Source of the DNA: Pedobacter zeaxanthinifaciens
Lineage (GTDB): Bacteria; Bacteroidota; Bacteroidia; Sphingobacteriales; Sphingobacteriaceae
Length of the DNA stretch: 64,000 bases
Assembly: GCF_003313335.1 (NCBI RefSeq)
Contig: NZ_QMHP01000003.1
Span: 186,001 to 250,000 of the forward strand
Direction: 5' to 3'
Both the position numbers and the translations under genes were made by a program. Below the pieces are notes generated by a model. That model saw only the letters and a program-made list of their open reading frames with translations, was not told where the DNA came from and did not search any database. Below are positions 42,341-51,082 of the stretch, in pieces. How positions within the stretch are numbered: position 1 is the stretch's first letter; each line of letters begins with the position of its first letter.

Positions 42341-45300
42341 TTATGCGTGTGCTTCTTTTGTTTCTGAATCTATGTTTCTAATTTTTGTCATGTAACCAAT
42401 GCCTGGCTCAACGTTGATTTCTTCCAATACGTAGTAAGTACGCTCGCTACGTAGTGCTTTAGAAACTTCCGAGTTCGGATCGTTTTTATCACCGAAGATA
42501 ATCGCGTTAGCTGAACAAGCTTGCTGACAAGCCATTTTGATATCGCCATCTTTCAATGGACGTTTCTCCAATTTAGCTGTTAATTTACCAGCTTGAATAC
42601 GTTGGATACACATAGAGCATTTCTCCATTACACCACGTGAACGTGTAGTAACATCTGGATTTAATACTAACTGCGTGAACTCGTTGTTCAAGTAGTTATC
42701 GAAACGTGAATCATTCCAGTAGTTGAACCAGTTGAAACGACGTACTTTGTAAGGACAGTTGTTAGCACAGTAACGAGTACCTACGCAACGGTTGTAAGCC
42801 ATGTGGTTTAAACCATCTGATGAGTGTACTGTTGCCAATACCGGACATACTGTTTCGCAAGGTGCGTGATCACAGTGCTGACACAACATTGGTTGGTGTA
42901 CTACTGAAACATTTTCTAGGTTATCTAAATGAGCTATTTCTTTCTCTTTAGTTACCGATCCATGTTCAACATCGTTGAAGCTGTAGTAACGATCGATACG
43001 TAACCAGTGCATTTCACGACGACGACGAACCTCATCTTTACCTACTACTGGGATATTATTTTCTACGTTACAAGCAACTACACAAGATCCACAACCTGTA
43101 CAAGCATTCAAATCGATTGCCATTACCCAGTTGTTACCTAACATCTCGTGTTTATCGGTAGTCCACAAATCGTAAACTTTGTGTTTGTGGTGGTTACCCG
43201 AACCCGCCATAGGATCTTTTAAGAAAGATTTGAAAGAAGCTTCTCTTACAATATTTCTACCCTCAAAAGAATAGTGGGTTTGAGTTTGTGCTAAAACTTC
43301 AGTTGAGCCAGTTGAGCTTAACGTTGCTGTAGTAGCATATTTTAAAGTACCATTAGTGTAGCTTAAGAAAGGATAAGCATTTTTACCTACGTTGTTACCT
43401 GCCTTACCTGCTTTTACACGACCATAACCTAAGGCTACTGAAGCAGTACCCATTGCTTGGCCTGGCTGGAACAATACTGGTAAATCAATTGAGTATCCGT
43501 TTGCACCTTTAATGCTTACTACTTCAAACTCTTTGTAACCTAATTTTTCCGCTTGTTTAGGATTTAAAGCTACATAGTTATCCCAAGTTACTTTGGTTAC
43601 TGGATCAGGCAACTCTTGCAAAAATGCATTATTAGCCTGCTTACCATCACGCATTGGGATAGTTTCAAAAATTTGAAGTTCGATATCTTTTTTCAATGCC
43701 TTGCTGCTAGCTACGATAGCTGCTGCAACTGCATCTAATGACAAGCTGAATCCGTAAGTACCAGCGGCTTTAGGTGCCGAAGCTATTACGCCAGTTTGTA
43801 ATACATCTTTCCAAGTTTTTCCTGCTGCTGGAAGAATATTTTTTTCCCAGTAGTTACGTACATATTGATAGTAATCTTGTACTGGTGCATCAGCCCAAAC
43901 CAATAAACTTTGCTCTGCCTGACGAGAGTTAAATACTGGATTGATGGTTGGCTGAACGATAGAATAATATCCTTCGTAAGTGTTTGCATCACCCCAAGCT
44001 TCTAAATAGTTTGGTGTAATGGCAACAGCATCACAAAGTTCAGCGGTTTCATCTTCTCTATCTGAGAAAGAAACTTTTAACGCTACTTTAGCCAATCCAT
44101 CAGTGAAAGATTTTGCGTTGATAGCATCATAAGCAGGATTTGAGTTCATGAAGAAAACGGCACCTACTTCGCCTTTGTTCATTTCATCTACTAACAAAGC
44201 AAACTCTGCATCATTACCTTCGTAACGTTTGCAAGCGTTGTCTAAATCAATAGTAGTTCCGTAGCTACCAATAGCTACGTTAATAGCGTTTACCAATGTT
44301 TGAACTGAAACATCGTTAGAACCTGCAACAACTAAAGCTTTACCTTTATTTTGTACTAATTCTTTAGCTACTAACTTAATTGCTTTATCAGCGGTAGTAT
44401 TATCTGGCAAACCAGCACCCGCAAGGCTAGCGCCTGTAATGGCATTATATAGGGCAATTAACGCTGGACCTTCTTCCGAAAGTTTAAGTGCAATACGAGT
44501 ATCAGCGTTAGTACCTGTTAAACTCATACCAGCCTCAAACTGGAAGTGGCGAGACATTTTGCCTTTTTCCAATGACTTGTGATTTCTGTTAGTTACATAT
44601 TGAGAGGTGAACTCTTCACCACTGATCCATGTACCAAGGAAATCTGCTGCAAAACTTACAATTAAGTCTGCCTTATCAAAGTTGTATTTTGGAAGTACAG
44701 CTTTACCAAAGCTATTTTCGTTAGCTTTTAAAATACCAGTGTAAGAAACTGGATCATACTGTACTAATTTTGCTGTAGGATATTTCGCAGTAAAATCAGC
44801 AACAACAGCTTTAGCCGATGGGCTATTTAAACTGCTAGCTACAACGCGAATTTTTTTACCCGAAGCCTGTACTTTGTTCAACTCGCCTTTAACGAATTTG
44901 TCCAAATCAGCCCAAGTAGTTTCCTCTAATACATTTTGTTTCTTCTGTAAAGGATTTTTTAGTTTAGAAACATCATACAAATCCAACACTGAAGCTTGCG
45001 CTTGTGCATCTGTACCTTGATTAAAGATACCAGCATTAGGGTTAGCCTCAATTTTGATTGGACGACCCACTACTGTTTTTACCAACACACTGTTTCCTTT
45101 AAAAGTAGAAACGTAGTAGTTAGGAATACCAGGAACTACCTCTTCTGGTCTAACCAAATAAGGAATCGATTTGTGTACTGGTGCTTTTTGACAAGCTGCC
45201 AAAGTAACTGCTCCCAAACCAAAGCCTAACGCCTTTAAAAAGTCGCGGCGTGGGGTAACGGTACTTAAACCTGCTTCACTTAAAACATCTTCTATTGGAA

Positions 45301-45394
45301 GCGGTTCAGCAAATTCGCTTTTATTATTCTCAACGAATTCCGGAGTTTGATTCAACTCCTCTAAACCTTTCCAGTATTTTTTGTTGCTTTCCAT
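42341..45394 (-). CDS. actB: Alternative Complex III subunit ActB, iron-sulfur/molybdopterin-fold protein
   Basis: A 1017-residue fusion of a molybdopterin-oxidoreductase-fold part that lacks cofactor and a C-terminal ferredoxin part. A Tat-variant signal TPRRDFLKALGFGLGAVTL is near residue 48, unusually far from the N-terminus, and is followed by a lipobox-like AAC. The C-terminal iron-sulfur motifs are CTGCGSCVVAC, CQHCDHAPCETVC, CVGTRYCANNC and CSMC...ACQQAC, giving 4Fe4S clusters plus one 3Fe4S. It is the electron-collecting subunit of ACIII. Confidence 0.94.
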   Translation of the reverse strand: MESNKKYWKGLEELNQTPEFVENNKSEFAEPLPIEDVLSEAGLSTVTPRRDFLKALGFGLGAVTLAACQKAPVHKSIPYLVRPEEVVPGIPNYYVSTFKGNSVLVKTVVGRPIKIEANPNAGIFNQGTDAQAQASVLDLYDVSKLKNPLQKKQNVLEETTWADLDKFVKGELNKVQASGKKIRVVASSLNSPSAKAVVADFTAKYPTAKLVQYDPVSYTGILKANENSFGKAVLPKYNFDKADLIVSFAADFLGTWISGEEFTSQYVTNRNHKSLEKGKMSRHFQFEAGMSLTGTNADTRIALKLSEEGPALIALYNAITGASLAGAGLPDNTTADKAIKLVAKELVQNKGKALVVAGSNDVSVQTLVNAINVAIGSYGTTIDLDNACKRYEGNDAEFALLVDEMNKGEVGAVFFMNSNPAYDAINAKSFTDGLAKVALKVSFSDREDETAELCDAVAITPNYLEAWGDANTYEGYYSIVQPTINPVFNSRQAEQSLLVWADAPVQDYYQYVRNYWEKNILPAAGKTWKDVLQTGVIASAPKAAGTYGFSLSLDAVAAAIVASSKALKKDIELQIFETIPMRDGKQANNAFLQELPDPVTKVTWDNYVALNPKQAEKLGYKEFEVVSIKGANGYSIDLPVLFQPGQAMGTASVALGYGRVKAGKAGNNVGKNAYPFLSYTNGTLKYATTATLSSTGSTEVLAQTQTHYSFEGRNIVREASFKSFLKDPMAGSGNHHKHKVYDLWTTDKHEMLGNNWVMAIDLNACTGCGSCVVACNVENNIPVVGKDEVRRRREMHWLRIDRYYSFNDVEHGSVTKEKEIAHLDNLENVSVVHQPMLCQHCDHAPCETVCPVLATVHSSDGLNHMAYNRCVGTRYCANNCPYKVRRFNWFNYWNDSRFDNYLNNEFTQLVLNPDVTTRSRGVMEKCSMCIQRIQAGKLTAKLEKRPLKDGDIKMACQQACSANAIIFGDKNDPNSEVSKALRSERTYYVLEEINVEPGIGYMTKIRNIDSETKEAHA

Positions 45395-45441
45395 TTAAGC
45401 TATATTACTGTTTATCGAACGTTCTTAAAAAACTCTATTTA

Positions 45442-46734
45442 TTAATAGTGGCATTTACCACACTCTAAACCACCTAACAATGCTGGTGTAATTTTCTCGC
45501 CTTTTTTGATTTTCTCATGGGCAGCAATTACGTTAGCATAAAACGCATCGTTTTTCTTGTTAGAGATATCCGCTTCGCGGTGACAGTTGATACACCATTT
45601 CATGGTTAATGGAGAATATTGATAAACTTCTTCCATTGTGTTAACTGGACCGTGACAAGCAAAACAAACTGGATCTTTAGGGTTGATACCTGCTTGTTTA
45701 CGGATAGCCTGCTCGCCAACAACTACGTGCTGTGAGTGGTTGAAGTAAGCGAAATCAGGTAAGTTGTGAACACGAACCCACTCAATTGGCTTCTCTTTAG
45801 TTTTATCGTAAGTCTGCGTATCAGGGTTGTAACCTAAAGCATTGTATATTTTTTGAATTTCTGGAGAAATTGCACCATCTTCTGTTCTAGCTTGTACGTT
45901 TTTGTGACAGTTCATACAAACATTCAAAGAAGGAATGGTTGAATTTTTAGATTTGAATGCACCAGTGTGACAATACTGACAGTCGATTTGGTTAATACCA
46001 GCGTGTAATTCGTGAGAGAACTTGATTGGCTGTGTTGGCTGATAACCAGTGTGAACACCTGTTTCCCACATGCCCATCCAGCCGAAAGAACCTAATACAA
46101 TTACTAAACAAAGTACAGTGAAGAAAACAAATTTCTTGTTTTTGAATAAACCTTTAACACCTGTAACTAGTGATACGTTTTCATCTTCGTTAACCTCGAT
46201 GCCTTGTTTTTCTAGAATTAAGCGCTCCAACATTTTGATGGCTCTGCCTAAAACTACTAATACAACGATAGCTACTAAAATGATGGCAATTACACCAGCA
46301 ATTGAAAGACCTGAAACGCCTTCGTCAGTAGCTTGTGCAGCACCAACTTCAGCTTGTTTCTTAGGCTCTCCAACTTTAGCATAAGCGATGATGTTTTTGA
46401 TTTGATCATCGGTTAAGTTAGGAAACGCAGTCATTTCCGAAGGTGAGTACTTAGCTGCCTCGATTGCCTGCTTGTTACCAGAAGCTCTTAGCTCAACGTT
46501 GTTTCTGATCCATGGAATCAAGAACGACTCTTCAAGCTCGTTCATTTTTGGCGTTAGCGCAGGACCGGTAGCATCATGATCTAAGGCGTGACAAGAAGCA
46601 CACTTTGACTTGAACAAAGTTTTCCCCTCAACAACATCTTGCGCTTTCGATACAGTTACAGTTAAAAAAGATAGTGCAGCTAAAATGAACGTTGCTTTTC
46701 TAAATTTTTTAAGTCCGAATGAGATATCCCTCAT
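45442..46734 (-). CDS. actA: Alternative Complex III subunit ActA, multiheme cytochrome c
   Basis: A 430-residue protein with a signal peptide (ATFILAALSFLTVTVSKAQ). Six CxxCH motifs are present: CASCH near the N-terminus (a class I cytochrome c domain fused here), then CQYCH, CMNCH, CFACH, CINCH and CGKCH in the usual pentaheme part. One transmembrane helix (IAGVIAIILVAIVVLVVLG) separates the two parts. The N-terminal monoheme domain is an addition to the basic pentaheme ActA; it is known in Bacteroidetes. First gene of the cluster. Confidence 0.93.
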   Translation of the reverse strand: MRDISFGLKKFRKATFILAALSFLTVTVSKAQDVVEGKTLFKSKCASCHALDHDATGPALTPKMNELEESFLIPWIRNNVELRASGNKQAIEAAKYSPSEMTAFPNLTDDQIKNIIAYAKVGEPKKQAEVGAAQATDEGVSGLSIAGVIAIILVAIVVLVVLGRAIKMLERLILEKQGIEVNEDENVSLVTGVKGLFKNKKFVFFTVLCLVIVLGSFGWMGMWETGVHTGYQPTQPIKFSHELHAGINQIDCQYCHTGAFKSKNSTIPSLNVCMNCHKNVQARTEDGAISPEIQKIYNALGYNPDTQTYDKTKEKPIEWVRVHNLPDFAYFNHSQHVVVGEQAIRKQAGINPKDPVCFACHGPVNTMEEVYQYSPLTMKWCINCHREADISNKKNDAFYANVIAAHEKIKKGEKITPALLGGLECGKCHY

Positions 46735-46815
46735 AATGAGTATTTTATGCTTTATATTGAAATTAAATTTTTAATCTGAGTGACGAATGAACATTTACCG
46801 CTCAGAAATATTGGA

Positions 46816-46842
46816 CAAAAGTAATCTTTATTAAGATACCAA
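46816..46842 (-). promoter_or_regulatory. Promoter of the act-cta cluster
   Basis: On the minus strand TACTTTTG (46816-46823) fits TAnnTTTG, and TTG lies 16 bp upstream (46840-46842). It is 82 bp upstream of the actA start and is the only good promoter seen before the 16-kb gene set. Confidence 0.5.
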
Positions 46843-46918
46843 TGACATGTTAATGACAGTGAAATACAATTTATAATCATTCTAAACTATTTGTATTTTC
46901 TGCACTGTAGCTAAATAA

Positions 46919-46947
46919 ATCAGCGATTTTGGTTAAAAATCGCTGAT
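46919..46947 (-). terminator. Terminator after the deoxyhypusine-synthase-like gene
   Basis: ATCAGCGATTTT and AAAATCGCTGAT form a perfect stem with a short loop, followed on the minus strand by TTATTTAG. It separates the upstream gene from the act promoter. Confidence 0.7.
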
Positions 46948-46986
46948 GTAGTTTAAGTTAAAAAACGAATAATATTTGCAAATTAA

Positions 46987-47967
46987 TTATTGTTTTAATA
47001 TCCAAGCAAACATTAACGGCGCAACGATTGTAGCATCGCTTTCAACAATGAATTTTGGTGTATGGATATCTAGTTTTCCCCATGTAATCTTCTCATTAGG
47101 AACAGCTCCCGAGTAAGAACCATAAGAAGTAGTTGAATCTGAAATTTGGCAGAAATAACTCCAAAACGGGATATTTTCCATTTCCATATCTTGGTAAAGC
47201 ATTGGCACAACGCAAATTGGAAAATCTCCTGCGATACCGCCACCAATTTGAAAGAAACCTACTCCCTTGCCTTCCGAATTTTTCACATACCAATCTGCCA
47301 ACCACGCCATATATTCAATACCGCTTTTCATGGTTGACGCTTTGAATTCATTTTTAATTACGTACGAAGCAAAGATATTTCCCATAGTACTATCTTCCCA
47401 TCCTGGCACTACAATCGGCAAGTTCTTTTCCGCAGCGGCCAACATCCAAGAGTTTTTTGGATCAATTTCATAGTACTGCTCCAATACGCCACTTAATAAC
47501 ATTTTGTACATGTACTCATGCGGGAAATAGCGCTCACCTTTATCATCAGCATCTTTCCAAATGGCATGAATGTGCTTTTGTAACCTACGGAAAGCTTCCT
47601 CCTCAGGAATACAGGTATCTGTTACACGGTTGTAATGGTTCTCTAACAAATCCCATTCATCCTGCGGGCTCAAATCACGGTAGTTAGGTACTCTTTTATA
47701 ATGTGAATGAGCAACAAGATTCATAATGTCTTCCTCTAAGTTAGCTCCGGTGCAAGAAATGATAGCCACTTTATCTTGTCTAATCATTTCAGCTAAAGAA
47801 ATGCCCAATTCAGCTGTACTCATTGCGCCAGCCAAGGTAATCATCATTTTACCACCCTCTTCTAAGTGTGTTTCATAACCTTTGGCTGCATCCATCATAG
47901 CAGCAGCGTTAAAATGGAGATAATTAGTCTCCATAAATTTTGAGATTGGTCCTCTATTAATGCTCAT
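46987..47967 (-). CDS. Deoxyhypusine synthase family protein
   Basis: A 326-residue NAD-dependent enzyme family member from ATG 47967 (MSINRGPISKFMETNYLHFNAA). A longer frame to 48000 would cross a -7 element at 47990 and is rejected. The catalytic-Lys motif of DHS is kept as ITWGKLDIHTPKFIVESDA; GAMSTAELGISLAEMIR and FQIGGGIAGDFPICVVP mark the NAD-binding core. Bacteria lack eIF5A, so a polyamine role such as homospermidine formation (known for some bacterial relatives) is more likely than protein modification. Monocistronic with its own terminator. Confidence 0.85.
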   Translation of the reverse strand: MSINRGPISKFMETNYLHFNAAAMMDAAKGYETHLEEGGKMMITLAGAMSTAELGISLAEMIRQDKVAIISCTGANLEEDIMNLVAHSHYKRVPNYRDLSPQDEWDLLENHYNRVTDTCIPEEEAFRRLQKHIHAIWKDADDKGERYFPHEYMYKMLLSGVLEQYYEIDPKNSWMLAAAEKNLPIVVPGWEDSTMGNIFASYVIKNEFKASTMKSGIEYMAWLADWYVKNSEGKGVGFFQIGGGIAGDFPICVVPMLYQDMEMENIPFWSYFCQISDSTTSYGSYSGAVPNEKITWGKLDIHTPKFIVESDATIVAPLMFAWILKQ

Positions 47968-47989
47968 CGTATAATCTTTTTGTTCGCGG

Positions 47990-47997
47990 CAAAAATA
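47990..47997 (-). promoter_or_regulatory. -7 element TATTTTTG for the DHS-like gene
   Basis: Minus-strand match to TAnnTTTG, 23 bp upstream of ATG 47967. It decides against the longer start at 48000. Confidence 0.5.
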
Positions 47998-48155
47998 CAA
48001 ATGATTTACGATTTTACCCCGTGTGTACTAGAATGATTTACGATTTGGACTTGAAAGCGATTGAATTACTGAAGTTGTATTGACGAAACAATCACCAAAC
48101 TTATCGCGATAGCTATTATTAAATGACTATTTTTGTGTTAACCTTCTTTAATAAA

Positions 48156-49367
48156 ATGGACCAAAAAACTACAGATTTCACCAAGCAAACCGCAACCGTA
48201 TTCCCCATCTTGTTCGCTTTAAGTTTTTCGCATTTGCTTAACGACACTATACAATCATTAATACCGGCAATTTATCCGCTGGTAAAAACCTCATACCATT
48301 TGAGCTTCTCGCAAATTGGATTGATCACCTTAACTTTTCAAATGGCAGCATCCCTATTTCAGCCATTTGTAGGTTTATATACTGATAAAAAACCGCAGCC
48401 CTTTTCCTTAGCTATTGGCATGGGCTTCACTTTAATCGGACTTATTACGCTTTCCTTATCCAACAGTTTTTATTTGATATTATTTTCGGTAGCCTTAGTC
48501 GGTACGGGATCTTCGATATTCCACCCTGAAGCTTCCAGAATGGCTCATGCCGCATCTGGCGGAAGAAGGGGCTTGGCACAATCTGTATTCCAACTTGGTG
48601 GCAACTTTGGCAGTTCAATTGGACCGCTGCTAGCCGCTTGGATTATTGTACCAAAAGGACAGTTTAGTGTTATTTGGTTTTCGGTGATAGCATTATTGGC
48701 TATTATGGTGCTGAGCTATGTTGGCAGATGGTACAAAGGTTATATCCTGAATAGGGATTTGAAAAAGACTGCTGCCGGCACAGAAAAACATCAGCTCTCA
48801 AGAACTAGAGTAATTACAGCCATTGCTATTTTATTAGTGTTGATTTTTTCGAAATACTTTTACATGGCCAGTTTAACCAGCTACTTCACCTTTTACCTAA
48901 TTGATAAATTCCATGTATCGGTACAAACTTCGCAGATTTATTTATTTGTATTTCTGTTTTCGGTAGCTGCTGGCACCTTACTTGGCGGACCAATTGGAGA
49001 CAAGATTGGCCGTAAATATGTGATTTGGGTTTCGATATTGGGTGCCGCTCCTTTTGCGCTATTGTTGCCACATGCCAATTTATTTTGGACTGGTGTTTTA
49101 ATTGTTCCTATCGGGATGATTTTGGCTTCTGCCTTTTCAGCAATTTTAGTTTATGCACAGGAGCTGATCCCAGGAAAAGTAGGTTTGGTAGCAGGCTTGT
49201 TTTTCGGGTTTGCTTTCGGAATGGGCGGTTTAGGATCCGCACTAATTGGTAATTTGGCAGATAAAACTAGCATTAACCATGTTTTTAAAGTTTGCGCTTA
49301 TCTACCATTAATTGGATTGATTACTGCATTTTTGCCAAACATCAGTACTACGAGGAAGGCCAAATAA
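48156..49367 (+). CDS. MFS exporter, fosmidomycin-resistance (Fsr) type
   Basis: A 403-residue, 12-helix transporter from ATG 48156 (MDQKTTDFTKQTATVFPILFAL); an upstream ATG at 48123 adds eleven hydrophobic residues and is less likely. The Fsr pattern is visible in ALSFSHLLNDTIQSLIPAIYP, FHPEASRMAHAASGGRRGLAQ and QLGGNFGSSIGPL. It exports small hydrophobic or phosphonate-type compounds in relatives; the substrate here is unknown. It stands alone and ends at a shared convergent terminator. Confidence 0.87.
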   Translation: MDQKTTDFTKQTATVFPILFALSFSHLLNDTIQSLIPAIYPLVKTSYHLSFSQIGLITLTFQMAASLFQPFVGLYTDKKPQPFSLAIGMGFTLIGLITLSLSNSFYLILFSVALVGTGSSIFHPEASRMAHAASGGRRGLAQSVFQLGGNFGSSIGPLLAAWIIVPKGQFSVIWFSVIALLAIMVLSYVGRWYKGYILNRDLKKTAAGTEKHQLSRTRVITAIAILLVLIFSKYFYMASLTSYFTFYLIDKFHVSVQTSQIYLFVFLFSVAAGTLLGGPIGDKIGRKYVIWVSILGAAPFALLLPHANLFWTGVLIVPIGMILASAFSAILVYAQELIPGKVGLVAGLFFGFAFGMGGLGSALIGNLADKTSINHVFKVCAYLPLIGLITAFLPNISTTRKAK

Positions 49368-49374
49368 AACTGAT

Positions 49375-49403
49375 AAAAAAGCACTGGCTTTTGACCAGTG
49401 CTT
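49375..49403. terminator. Convergent bidirectional terminator
   Basis: AGCACTGG (49380-49387) and CCAGTGCT (49395-49402) form a perfect 8-bp stem preceded by six A and serving both the MFS gene and the opposite-strand secreted protein gene. Confidence 0.7.
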
Positions 49404-49417
49404 ACACAAAAACCAGA

Positions 49418-50473
49418 CTACTTCAGCGCACTTAAAAATGCTTCAGTATGGTAGTCGATGAATTTCTTAGCGCCTGCGTACACGCCATCAATGTATTTTT
49501 TATTGTCAACCTTTATTACTTTGTTGGTTTCTGAAGTTCTATCTTCCGGATTAAAATAAGTGACATACATGTTGCTAACACCAACGTAATCGGTACCACC
49601 CCTAGCAAAACTAGTTACCTTGGTATCTTCAATTACATCGTCAATTTCTAAAGGCTTCGAGAGCTTCCCAATGTAACTTGTAGTGGCACCTAGTCCCATC
49701 TTACCATGAGCAAAGTTGACCGTACTATTTATTGCGGTGACGCTATTTTGCCCCTTAAGTCGTATAAACGAATCATTATCGGACATTACGATTGCTTCGT
49801 TATCTGCAATGCGCAAGTTAGTTTTGATTTTAATTGACGCTCCACCGCCTTGGAAAGCATTCTTATCCTCCACAAACATTACATATATGTTCACATCTGC
49901 AATAATAGCATCATTTAAATCTTTTGAAAGTTTTGGATATAAAAAAGACGCATTGCCCAAAAACCCTCCACTTTTAGTTTTCCCATCGTCTTTCACCTTT
50001 TTAACATACCACTCATAGCCGGTTGGCGCAGTTGTCATGGTGCCTGGAAATTGGGCTAAGCTTACTTTTCCACCTTGCATTTTCACATAATCGCTGTAAG
50101 TGTTTGCCTTACCAGCCTCATCGGCAGTCACGATCTCTAGACCTTTCGCTTTAATTTGCGATAAAAAATCTTGATAAAGCCTATCTGTAATTTGTTGCAC
50201 ATCTGCTTCCGTTAAACCAACTAAACCTACAGAGGCTTCAGCTTTCGCATCACCTTTATAGCCGCCGCCTAACATACGTCCGCCTTGCTTAAACTTTTGT
50301 TTTTCATTGTAGATTTGGTAATTGATGGCAAAGTTGGAGATGTAAATTCGCTTGGCATCTTTTGCTTTACCCAAGCCGTATTTGGTTTCATCGGGCTTGA
50401 ATTCGCCCAGTGTTTGTGCTTTAGTGTTAATTGCGAATGCCGCAGATAACGATAATAGTAGGATTTTCTTCAT
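49418..50473 (-). CDS. Secreted hypothetical protein
   Basis: A 351-residue protein from ATG 50473 (MKKILLLSLSAAFAINTKAQT, a clean signal peptide); the frame extends to 50503 but adds only polar residues before the signal. I do not recognise a family. The mature part has a glycine-rich stretch (KQGGRMLGGGYKGDAKAEASVG) and alternates short strands (IISNFAINYQIY-like, DVNIYVMFVED). Likely periplasmic or outer-membrane associated. No operon partners. Confidence 0.75.
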   Translation of the reverse strand: MKKILLLSLSAAFAINTKAQTLGEFKPDETKYGLGKAKDAKRIYISNFAINYQIYNEKQKFKQGGRMLGGGYKGDAKAEASVGLVGLTEADVQQITDRLYQDFLSQIKAKGLEIVTADEAGKANTYSDYVKMQGGKVSLAQFPGTMTTAPTGYEWYVKKVKDDGKTKSGGFLGNASFLYPKLSKDLNDAIIADVNIYVMFVEDKNAFQGGGASIKIKTNLRIADNEAIVMSDNDSFIRLKGQNSVTAINSTVNFAHGKMGLGATTSYIGKLSKPLEIDDVIEDTKVTSFARGGTDYVGVSNMYVTYFNPEDRTSETNKVIKVDNKKYIDGVYAGAKKFIDYHTEAFLSALK

Positions 50474-50631
50474 TTTTAAGGATTTAGAATCAGAAAGCTT
50501 CAACTTTCCTCAGCTAAATTGCACAGTGAAACCGACTATCCGTATACCGCTTAACACGGATTTGAACTACGTATAATCACGTAGCGAAGACCAATCCAAA
50601 AGCATATCAGTTAAAATAGAATAGCCTTTAA

Positions 50632-50666
50632 AGCAAAAAGCCTCGCTAGTAGAACTAACGAGGCTT
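50632..50666 (-). terminator. tRNA-cluster terminator 1
   Basis: Minus-strand AAGCCTCG/CGAGGCTT stem with a short loop, followed by TTTTTGC. It follows the decayed tRNA. Confidence 0.65.
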
Positions 50667-50669
50667 GTG

Positions 50670-50745
50670 TGGAAGCCGAGGGATTCGAACCCCCGACCCT
50701 TCCGATGTCAAATCGGAATGCACTGAACCGCCGAGCTAAGCTTTG
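50670..50745 (-). pseudogene. Decayed tRNA-Val(GAC)-like sequence
   Basis: The T-arm and acceptor 3' strand (GGGTCGGGGGTTCGAATCCC and GGCTTCCA) match the two intact tRNA-Val copies next to it. The 5' acceptor strand reads CAAAGCT, so pairs 1-72 and 2-71 are lost. The anticodon arm is TTCCG-ATTTGACAT-CGGAA, a nine-base loop that looks like TTGACAT with two extra bases. The D-stem has a T-T mismatch. It could be a dead tRNA-Val(GAC), though a charged but unusual tRNA cannot be excluded by eye. Confidence 0.6.
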
Positions 50746-50760
50746 CGAAAAGCCTTTAAA

Positions 50761-50795
50761 GCAAAAAAGCCTCGCTAGTAGAACTAACAAGGCTT
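50761..50795 (-). terminator. tRNA-cluster terminator 2
   Basis: Minus-strand AAGCCTTG...CGAGGCTT hairpin followed by TTTTTTGC, copy of terminator 1, located after the first intact tRNA-Val. Confidence 0.6.
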
Positions 50796-50798
50796 ATG

Positions 50799-50873
50799 TG
50801 GAAGCTGAGGGATTCGAACCCCCGACCCCCTCGGTGTAAACGAGGTGCTCTGAACCAGCTGAGCTAAGCTTCC
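50799..50873 (-). tRNA. tRNA-Val (UAC), copy 1
   Basis: Full cloverleaf of 75 nt: acceptor GGAAGCT/AGCTTCC, D-arm GCTC/GAGC, anticodon stem CCTCG/CGAGG with loop TTTACAC giving anticodon TAC, and T-arm GGGGG TTCGAAT CCCTC. CCA is not encoded. Confidence 0.95.
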
Positions 50874-50914
50874 ATTATGTTTTCTTTTGAATTCACTATC
50901 CTGTGAATTGAATG

Positions 50915-50989
50915 TGGAAGCTGAGGGATTCGAACCCCCGACCCCCTCGGTGTAAACGAGGTGCTCTGAACCAGCTGAGCTAAGCTTCC
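50915..50989 (-). tRNA. tRNA-Val (UAC), copy 2
   Basis: Identical in sequence to the copy at 50799-50873, 41 bp upstream on the minus strand. Same anticodon TAC and acceptor GGAAGCT. The cluster is transcribed from about 51010 toward lower coordinates. Confidence 0.95.
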
Positions 50990-51082
50990 ATTTCTTTATA
51001 AACTAAAACGAACCGTCCGATTTCGTTTGGGAATGCAAATATAGCGTTATATTATTTCTTTACAATTCTTTTTTTCATTTTT

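Larger units (their letters stand above)
50623..50873 (-). repeat. Tandem duplication of about 128 bp (terminator plus tRNA-Val)
   Basis: The phrase agcctttaaagcaaaaa-agcctcgctagtagaactaac followed by a tRNA begins at 50623 and again at 50751. The hairpin parts are nearly identical; the tRNA parts differ mainly in D-arm, anticodon arm and acceptor 5' side. Confidence 0.65.

Noticed and set aside
49418..50473. Assignment of the secreted protein to a CsgG-like family
   Set aside because: Some Gly-rich and strand features are suggestive, but no diagnostic motif was visible.
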